Source: Myrica gale
Lineage: Eukaryota; Streptophyta; Magnoliopsida; Fagales; Myricaceae
Length of the DNA: 64,000 nt
NCBI GenBank assembly: GCA_963930655.1
Contig: OZ005609.1
Location: 24,005,001 to 24,069,000 of the forward strand
Reading direction: 5' to 3'
Positions 56,447 through 64,000 of the stretch are shown here, piece after piece. A program made the translations under genes and the position numbers. The notes beneath the pieces are model-generated. The model saw nothing but the letters and a program-made list of their open reading frames with translations, was not told the origin of the DNA and made no database searches. Position 1 is the first letter of the stretch. Every line of letters begins with the position of its first letter.

Positions 56447-57560
56447 GTCAGAAAGAATTTACATGCTCATTTCAAATCATCCAAAGGGTAAAATGAATAA
56501 AAGCTTTTTGTTATCATTCATAACGAACTCTCGGAAAGAAAACCAATGAAACCGTTGGTTCCCGATGCAATGAATTGAATTTCATACAAATACCCTATGA
56601 CCACAAAACCCCTCTCCACCCGAGGAAGCCATAAAATTAACGGCCAAAAAACTTTTTAGTTGATGAGAAAATGTTGGAACAAGCTAAAAGAATATGATTC
56701 ATAATAAATAAGAGTATCTTCATTCACGACCTAACTATGCTAATTACAGATGTTGACTCAAAGCAAGCGGAGTGTCTATAAAACCCAATAACATGTAAAA
56801 TAAACTACATTTGTTTCTAAAACAATGCTCTTCCATCTTCTACCCAATAGCACAGATGCTTACGCCGGTGGCCTACTGAGAAATGCAGATGCTGCTATTT
56901 TGGTAATTCGAAGAGAACTCTCATAGTTTTGAACCCTTTCTCAATATTTCTCATAATTTGGCGATTCTCTCACCAAATAAACGCAGAATGCATAGGCAAA
57001 ACCATTCGATGTCAGCATAATGAATAACAAAGAAAAACAAACGGAGCTCAGAAACAGGAAATGGGCAGCCAAAGAAGCTGGGAAAACAAAAACCCAGAAG
57101 GAAAAATTGTACAGAAATCCCATCATGAGCCCGATAACAGAAATTCCAGATTTTCAACCTTGGAATGCACTTCTAATAGAAGATACGTCATGCCATAAGT
57201 AACCCAAAGGGAACAATTGCTATGTAAGACAAAAATCACCAATGATCTCGGATTCAGAAAACGCTCGAACTTTCAGAAATTGGGCGATGAAAATAGCAAA
57301 TTAGAAACTCCAGATTAAATTAGAGGCTCAATTGCAACCCCACAGAACTATATAGCACAAAACTCTTAAAGAAAAAACAAAAAGAAGGAATGTACTTGGA
57401 GGAAATTGTTACCTTAGGGTAAACAGAAAGCGAAAACGGAGATATGGACGCAGTACCCAAACTGAATTGGGCTCTCTCACCCACAACACTGCTACGAAAT
57501 GGCTACAAATACATAATCACACCTCCACCCGCTAATCAGAGAGAGCGAGAGAACTAAATT
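56447..57560 (-). promoter_or_regulatory. 5' UTR intron and leader of the MUSTANG gene
   Basis: An acceptor-like CTGACTGAGGCAG lies a few bases upstream of the ATG, and a donor-like CCTAAG|GTAACA is at about 57412 (minus strand). Together they suggest a leader intron of about 960 bp, a common feature of plant regulatory genes. The leader exon would lie around 57413-57560. Open frames inside are not called. Confidence 0.4.
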
Positions 57561-58607
57561 GGGAAATGGCAAAACTACTTAACTACTACTAAAAGTACCA
57601 ATGACGGAATATTATGTTCCCCCTCCACCCGATCCTATCTTCCTATTTTCCTCTCCCTCGTTCAAAGCCTGTAGTTCTTGTTTCGCTTCCTTTTTTTTTT
57701 TTAATTGGTGTTTCGACAGTTGTAAACTTGTATATATAACTTTAATTTGACACGTCACGCGTGACAATTATAATTAATCTTCTATTTTTTATGAAGTTTG
57801 CTCAATTTCAAAGGCAAATAGCTCCACTCCTATCTTATTTTTCCATTTTTTTCTTGTATTTATCTCTCTATATTTTTGGGTCGGATAATGTATCGATGGT
57901 AAAGTCGCATTTGGATCAAGATTTTTACAATTTTTGGTTCAAATTAAAGAGATATAGACAACAAATTAAGATCATTATAAGGTTAATGATGTACTAAACT
58001 TTACATGGCAAACATTGGGAGCATTAAATAGTTTAAGATCCACATGTTTGTCTATCTCTCACCGAATTGCAACATTAAATGGTATATGATTCACCTCGTT
58101 CCAAATTATATGGGGCAAAAATTGTAGAAGATCTTATCCCCTTCGCCCAAATCAAGATCAAAATATAATTTCTTGTCTGAATTGCACGGTAATAATTTCT
58201 AAGCAGTAAATAGTGTAAGCTTATTGTTGTGTCTATCTCTAAAATGCACCATACAATTCAGATAGAGAATCCTTACCCCAAACCAAATTTAATTTCAAAT
58301 AATTGGGTGATTTCTTTCAAATCCCACAACATAAAGGCACACAGAACCGGTTGGAGGCAAAATTTTGAAAACCCCCTATGTCATTAGTTTTCTTTACATG
58401 ATTTTGAAAAAAAAAAATAAGATTTGACCCCTATAAAGTTTAAACTCCCCATTGGTCCCTATATATAGTTTTTGTAAAAATTAATATTTAGGTTCCTTAA
58501 ATATTTGAAATACATGTTTATTAAATTTCAAGATTTAGTATTGACTGCTATAAATTTTAGGTTTTAAGGAGAAAACTATAATTTATAATTCATGATCTTT
58601 GTTAATA
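57561..58607. other. Spacer upstream of MUSTANG
   Basis: AT-rich, no gene recognised. Contains phrases shared with many plant repeats (ATTCAGATAGAG, AAATTCCAAA) but no clear element ends. Confidence 0.4.
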
Positions 58608-58892
58608 GGGGTAATTACACTTGTCACCCTCAAACCACCATATCTTTTTCATTTTGCACCATAAAGTACCACTTTGGATACATTTCACCCTCAAATTATC
58701 ATGCCCTAACAGTTTGCACCCTCCGTCCATAATTTCTGTCAATTTAGACGGAAAACCAGTCATGTGCGTCTCACGTGACTTTTTCCCATATGATCTTCTT
58801 TTTTTGCCCTTCGTTTGGTTTACCGCCAACATCCCAAAAGGGTACAAAAGTGAAAAATTCATGGTAGTTTGAGGGTGATAACTGTAATTCCC
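58608..58892. mobile_element. MITE, about 285 bp
   Basis: Left end GGGGTAATTACACTTGTCAC followed by CCTCAAACCACCAT; right end as reverse complement GGGAATTACAGTTATCACCC followed by TCAAACTACCAT. The centre has the mirrored phrases GGTGCAAACTG-like and CCGTCCATAATTTCTGTC. No coding capacity, and no clear target duplication. Confidence 0.7.
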
Positions 58893-59284
58893 AAAAAAAC
58901 TCGAGAAAATAATTAATATCTTTTGTATTAAAAATTAGAAATTTGTGGAATAAGATTCTGAAAGTAGTCAAACCTGTTGGCGTATTAAAGAATTCTACCT
59001 TGAAAAAGATTTGTGTTGCAAAAAAATAAATAAAAAGATCACGCTTCTATGGTCATGTTTGGTTTGGTTTTGAAAACATTTTTGTGAGAATGGTAGTCTA
59101 CATAAATGATGGTTGGAAAGAGAAATTTTTGAAATTTATTCTCTCGGAGAATGTGAGTAAAAAAATATGTTTGGATATAAATTTTTTGTGAGGAGTTTTT
59201 ATAGATTTTTGTGTTGTTTTCACATAAATTGAGGTAAATGATTAGATAGAAATTTTATTAAAGATTGAAATGTATTTTTTAGAG

Positions 59285-59510
59285 TAATTGCACTTATCAC
59301 CCTCAAACTACCATGTCTTTTTCACTTGCACCCTTTGGGAAGGGCAAAAAAAGAAGATCGAGTGAAAAAAACATAATTAGTTTTCCGTCTAAATTGACAG
59401 AAATTATGGACGGAGGGTGCAAACTGTTAGGGCATCATAGTTTGAAGGTAAAATGTAACAAAAGTGATCCTTTAGAGTATAAAGTGAAAAAAACATAGTA
59501 GTTTACTTGT
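59285..59510. mobile_element. Second MITE of the same family, opposite orientation of the core
   Basis: Starts GTAATTGCACTTATCACCCT and contains CCGTCTAAATTGACAGAAAT and TATGGACGGAGGGTGCAAAC, the reverse complement of the core of the 58608 element. It ends AAACATAGTAGTTTACTTG. The copy is shorter and more diverged. Confidence 0.6.
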
Positions 59511-61557
59511 TAATAACTACCGTAAAAATATATCTCTCCAAGTCATTAACTTATTAATAACATTATTATGTCTTAAATTAAAAATATAACAGTATGATAC
59601 ATGTTTTTATACTATATATTTCTATTAAATTAAATAAATAAAATATATATTATCAGTATATAAAATCGATCCTCCCAAATATCAATCTGTGGCTCCGCCA
59701 CTACTCAGAACTAATCTATTTTTCCTTTTTTCTGGGATCCTCAACCGTACTCATGGCCTGTTTCCAAAAGCCAGTGGACCCTTTTGTTTTGTTTTCTTGT
59801 TTTTGTTTGCCTATTTTGCATACATTCCCCTCCACTGTATGCTAAACAAGATATTTTCTCCATCACATGCTCGCAGAACCTCCCATAATTGGAGCGTACA
59901 GCTTCCAGTACTCTGCATTCTGCAAGCTACTCTACCTTCCTTTCATCTTCATTGACTACACACAAGAATTCAAGTATGTTAAATTTTTCATCATTTACCA
60001 TCCTTCTTCATGGTCCTTCGGTATTTCTCTCATTCTCTAAAGAGGGAAGTCAGAAGAGTAGGTGAGAACACCTCCGGGTAGACAGTCGTAGCAAATTCAT
60101 CAGTGAGACAGTGACAGAGAAAATTGACAAGAACTATACAATTGTATCCCATTCCAAGTGATTGGCGAGCAAGATTATCTACTTTCGTAGCTTCCTCTTC
60201 TCCGTGAAAGTCCTTGGGAAGTTGGGAGTCCACAACCCACATGCCAACTTCGATTCCAAGACCCTGAGATGTCCATAAGAAGTTGCCGCTGAGTGGGTTA
60301 AAGATATCACTCCGCGTTATTTCAGTGCTATGCATGAAATCCAAAGATTCAGCTCTCGCTTTGAAGACATTAGAAATAACAATTATTCCAACTGCTTATT
60401 TTCTCTGCACACAGCAGACCCCGAAACGGAATTGGGACATGCCCTCTTCAATCAGCTTTTGAATAAAAGTAACAAAAGCAAAAACGCCTGTAATTCTGCC
60501 GAGTATCCCGCAGCAATTGGCGCTGGCTGAAAAGGAGGGCAAATTGACTATGGATAGGCATAGCAGCTCACTTTGAGAAATTTTCTTCAGATGATGAAAA
60601 GGAGGACACATGCAGTCAACTAATGTAAAGTCAGAGTTTAATCATAAGCTTGAAATGTTAAAGAGCATGGAAATATCTTGCAATCAGAAAACATATACAA
60701 ATGCTCTCTTAGAGCCGAAAAGATGGGGATGAACATCTCTTCGAGAAATTCAAATAACTAAGGCTAACTGTTTCCGCTTCGGTGCTTGCAGCTCTCCAGT
60801 TTGTTTGTCCGATAATTTCAGGAGTTCATGGTGCCAAAACCATCAAAAGTAGATAAGCACGCAAGCCACGCTGAGAATCACGCTGTTATTCATCAAGAAG
60901 ACTTTAGTGCCTGACTGAAATGAAGATAAATAGAGTACCGCACCTCAGAAACAACCGACAACTAATGACTTCCAGAATCTTGAGTTATTGCACATACCAC
61001 TACAGGGCATTGGCCCCATAGTCTAAAGATCATATAGCTCGCCTAAAGTCAATAAGAGGTCTGCCTCCTATTTGATGTTGCTAATAAGAGTTCTATAGTT
61101 CTGATTTCATACCCACGAATAATAACAGGGCCCCAAATGATACTATCATAGCCACCAGAATCTCATAACAACCCATTTACTAGCAAAGCAAGAACTACTA
61201 ATTTCCTTTGCTAAATCATTTATAAGACAATAATTTGCTTTACTTGTTCCCAACACGACATCAAAGAGAAGTTTCCATCTCAGTTGGTCGAATGACCAAA
61301 CACACTTCTTGAAACTGAATCTAAGGAGATTTGAAAGTAAACAGAAACTGATGCTAGTTTTTAAAATAAGCACAGAAAAACAGACACCCAGGATATCATC
61401 ACTTAAAAGAAAGGAGACAGCAGAGCGAGACGGATAATAAAAGGAAATCAAAATCTAAGAGCATGAGGGAAAGATATTGTTAAGGTTAAGTGAGAAAAAC
61501 AGGGGAAGAAAGTGGCGAAGAGGAAAGAAAAAACAAAACAAAACAGAGTACGGTGCT
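59511..61557. other. Region downstream of L-cysteine desulfhydrase with possible minus-strand exons
   Basis: Two minus-strand frames look less random than the rest: 60611-60396 (ASANCCGILGRITGVFAFVT) and 60344-60030 (LWTSQGLGIEVGMWVVDSQL, then PKDFHGEEEATKVDNLARQS). They could be exons of one unidentified gene or of a decayed one. No start, stop or splice pair could be established. Confidence 0.25.
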
Positions 61558-61749
61558 TTAAAAGATTGTCATTAACTGGTTGCTCCACTGGTCTACAGTC
61601 AATGGGCATACCTGAACAGTGAGATTTTTAGGTTCAACAAATGAGCCAGAGTTGCTTGTAGATGACAAGACAACCTTACCATCTCCATTGTTATAATTAC
61701 CATTCACAAACCCTGCAATGACACACTCATCTGACGCAAGAACTAACAA
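61558..61749 (-). other. Possible exon of an unidentified minus-strand gene
   Basis: The frame LVLASDECVIAGFVNGNYNN, then GDGKVVLSSTSNSGSFVEPK and NLTVQ, is followed by a GT (GTATGC) and reads like coding sequence. It may belong to a gene running on toward 60.0 kb, or be part of an alternative 3' end of the desulfhydrase gene. I cannot decide. Confidence 0.25.
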
Positions 61750-61868
61750 GTACTTGACGAAGAAGCAGATGAACCAGTCAGGAAAAGGAAATTATGCTCT
61801 GCAGGACAACCAAGACACCCTTCCAAACAATTACAATAAAATGGAGAAAAGAACAAAAATATACCTCT

Positions 61869-63209
61869 TCAATTAGAGAGAAGAGCGCAAGCGAACCCAT
61901 CACAAACAAGTTGGTCAATTGCATCCCTGAGCTTATAGTAATCCTCAACTTTGTTGTAGACCTGGTAAGATATACGTGCATACCCAGTTATCCCTCCGAT
62001 CTCCCTGTCTCTGGGAGCCCGGTAATACATTGGCACTTCAACACCAAATTTCTCCCTCAAATGTTTCCTTAACTTCAAAGTGTCCGAATCATTTGAGATC
62101 GCCAAAGAAGCTGGCAACCCAACCATGATCATGCTAGCACACATCTCTGGAGGACACCCGAGATTGGTCCCCCATGCTTTGGCCAACAACTGCCCCATCT
62201 CCACAACGTTATCGTGATTCCTCTTCTTGATCCCTTCAATGCCGCCTTCAAACCTATTAACAAACTCCAAAACCTTTGGAACCACCAATTGAGGACTATA
62301 GTCCCTAGTCCCAATCCATGCACTTTCCATAGCCAATCCATTTCCATACTCATGAGACACAACAGGATGGTGCAAGTCCAAACTCTTGGCTGACCTCCTA
62401 CAATACAAAAACGCAATGGAAGGTGGGCAAAAGAACCACTTGTGCAAATTGCTGGTATAGAAGTCAGCACCAATGTCTTGCATATCAACATCAGTGCACC
62501 CAATAGCATGGGCTGCGTCCACAAAAACCTGGTCAACACCTTCCTCCCTACAAATCCTAACCAATTCCTTCACAGGGATCACCACGCATGGCATGGAAGT
62601 AATATGATCGATCACAGCCAACCTAACTCTCCTCCCATTCTCTTTCCCTCTCTCTAAGGCCTTCCTAAACTCACTGATAATCTCATCGTCGGAATTGACG
62701 GGAAAGGGCAACTGTACCTCGATTACGCACCCACCAGCGCGCGTGACATAAGCCTCGATGGACTTCTTGATGGCGCCATAGGCGTAGTGGAGCATAATGG
62801 CGACGTCCCCCTTGTCGAAATGGCCCTCAGCGAAGGCCCAGGCGATGCGTTGGAGGAAGATGGCGGCGGCGGTGGTGGCGTTGTCAACGATTGATACCTC
62901 ATCCACATGATCAGCGTTGATTAGCCGCTTGATGATAGTTCGGGATTGGAAAATCCCCTCCTTGAGGTGGTTGAAGTAGAAGTCGTCGGGTTGGCGGAGG
63001 AATTGGAGCTGGAGGTGCTGCTGGGCTTCGATAACGGAGGCCGGACAGGAGCCGAAGCTGCCGTTGTTGATGCGGGCGACGGAGGGGTCGTGGTGTGAGA
63101 ATTCTGACTGGATTTCCGAGGGTGTGATGAAGGGAGCGGTAGCCGAAGAAAGTTTGGGTTTTTTGGGGAGGTGGGTATTAGTGTCACCGTTGAGGTGGTG
63201 GGTGTCCAT
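61869..63209 (-). CDS. LCD: L-cysteine desulfhydrase, PLP-dependent class V aminotransferase fold, 446 aa
   Basis: Single-exon minus-strand gene from the ATG at 63209. After a variable N-terminus of about 30 residues the fold I PLP enzyme runs the rest of the length: substrate-side ARINNGSFGSCP, PLP ring contact VDNATTAAAIFLQRI, Asp pair VFVDAAHAIGCTDVDM, and Schiff-base lysine in SNLHKWFFCPPS (Lys257). It ends with the C-terminal small domain (GITGYARISYQVYNKVEDYY). The best family match from memory is Arabidopsis LCD (At3g62130), which degrades L-cysteine to sulfide, ammonia and pyruvate; H2S is a signal in stomatal closure. Isopenicillin-N epimerase-like proteins share the fold, so substrate specificity is inferred. 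No transit peptide is evident, so a cytosolic or nuclear place is likely. The frame is complete. Confidence 0.9.
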   Translation of the reverse strand: MDTHHLNGDTNTHLPKKPKLSSATAPFITPSEIQSEFSHHDPSVARINNGSFGSCPASVIEAQQHLQLQFLRQPDDFYFNHLKEGIFQSRTIIKRLINADHVDEVSIVDNATTAAAIFLQRIAWAFAEGHFDKGDVAIMLHYAYGAIKKSIEAYVTRAGGCVIEVQLPFPVNSDDEIISEFRKALERGKENGRRVRLAVIDHITSMPCVVIPVKELVRICREEGVDQVFVDAAHAIGCTDVDMQDIGADFYTSNLHKWFFCPPSIAFLYCRRSAKSLDLHHPVVSHEYGNGLAMESAWIGTRDYSPQLVVPKVLEFVNRFEGGIEGIKKRNHDNVVEMGQLLAKAWGTNLGCPPEMCASMIMVGLPASLAISNDSDTLKLRKHLREKFGVEVPMYYRAPRDREIGGITGYARISYQVYNKVEDYYKLRDAIDQLVCDGFACALLSN

Positions 63210-64000
63210 GGTGTGTGAGGTAAGGGTTAGGGTTCGGAGGGGTTAGAGGGTGGGACTAGATTGAGCGAAGGGAAGAGGAGGAAGAACAAAGGGGAAAGGG
63301 TCAGACGGAGGAGGGGTGAGAGAGATAAGTGGGCATGAGGACAAGTGGGAGCCATTGGAGCTGCCCACCAATAACTGAAGCAATAAACTACCACTCGTGT
63401 TGCGCCATTTCAGTTTTCGGATATTTTTGTCCCTCCGTCCCATGCTCGCGTGGCACGCACGTGCGTCTCGGATTTGTCAACGCCTGCAAGACCAAAAAGA
63501 GGGAATAAGAGTGGGAGGAGGGATCTGAGAACAGAGAGTTGAGATCACTCCAAACGTTGGAGCTGTGTGTGTGTGTTTTTTTTTAATAGATGTTGGCATT
63601 TCTTGTTTTCTGAAATTTTGAAAAAATACAATTTCTCTTGTGTGCTTCCGTCAGTACTAAAGGGGTACTACATGGAAACAAAAGGAGTGTACGGTGACCT
63701 AGACTCCATTGAATTACAAATTTACAAGGAACATGCATGGCTCATTGGCTCCTTTGCTTGTGAAGGGTCATGCTGATGCATGTCTCATATGGGGGAATCT
63801 GTTTGTGTGATTGATTGGGACGGATTGAAATTTTTGGCTCTTGAAAAAGAAAAAAATTTCGAATCAATTCTTTGTTGAACCCACCCATGACAAAAGGCTT
63901 ACTTTAATAGAAATCTAATTCTACCGGTGTAATAAACTCTAATGGCCAAATTTGACGTTGCGTCAGCCACTGTTCTCCAATGTCCAACAAAACATTGTCA
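63210..64000. other. Promoter side of L-cysteine desulfhydrase and window end
   Basis: The first 200 bp, GC- and purine-rich, are presumably its leader and promoter. No gene is seen up to the end of the window. A plus-strand frame at 63567-63776 lacks any recognisable feature. Confidence 0.4.

Noticed and set aside
1-64000. CRISPR arrays, bacterial operons, riboswitches or prokaryotic defence systems
   Set aside because: The window is plant nuclear DNA with introns and plant transposons; no such structure is present.

Overview
The window looks like nuclear DNA of a flowering plant, probably a eudicot. It holds spliced plant gene families (P-class PPR, pollen-type pectin methylesterases, S-domain receptor kinase, MUSTANG, L-cysteine desulfhydrase), AT-rich spacers and a dense layer of mobile elements. 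The species cannot be told from sequence alone.

Layout. 0.3-2.0 kb: a retroposon and MITE-like repeats. 2.3-4.5 kb: PPR gene. 5.8-6.2 kb: a MITE. 7.2-9.1 kb: a two-exon PMEI-PME gene that keeps its full frame but has lost every catalytic residue I can align. 11.1-11.9 kb: Cys-rich zinc-finger gene on the minus strand. 12.0-18.8 kb: repeats, namely a 1.8-kb MULE, two related LTRs, a second copy of the 0.8-kb retroposon and a hairpin MITE. 19.3-21.7 kb: an intact S-domain receptor-like kinase (RLK), the head of a decayed tandem array (pieces at 22.9-23.3, 25.0-25.5, 34.9-37.9 and 51.7-52.0 kb). One array member is split by a 9.4-kb nest: a FAR1-type MULE (25490-34882, 9-bp target duplication) whose right terminal repeat was in turn hit by a long solo LTR (31063-34815). 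40.1-41.9 kb: a normal VANGUARD-like PME-PMEI. 43.0-48.6 kb: a decayed organellar release factor 1 gene with a 3.9-kb MULE in an intron; that MULE carries pieces of at least three unrelated host genes. 48.9-51.3 kb: a terminal-inverted-repeat element with an apparently identical 824-bp internal tandem duplication. 54.1-57.4 kb: a MUSTANG-B type domesticated transposase gene. 58.6-59.5 kb: MITEs. 61.9-63.2 kb: L-cysteine desulfhydrase.

Genes I consider probably functional are PPR, zinc finger, RLK, the second PME, MUSTANG, L-cysteine desulfhydrase, and possibly the first PME as a non-enzymatic protein. The genes do not form one pathway. The PMEs act at the cell wall (pollen tube growth in the Arabidopsis homologues), the RLK at the plasma membrane, and PPR and release factor in organelle gene expression. 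PME next to release factor 1 recalls the Arabidopsis At2g47020-At2g47040 neighbourhood, from memory.

The most interesting items are the PME pseudoenzyme, the multi-gene Pack-MULE, the nested insertion with readable target duplications at each level, a paralogous empty site for a solo LTR, and a 0.8-kb retroposon family with long target duplications that I could not match to a known family. All calls are by eye, without database searches.
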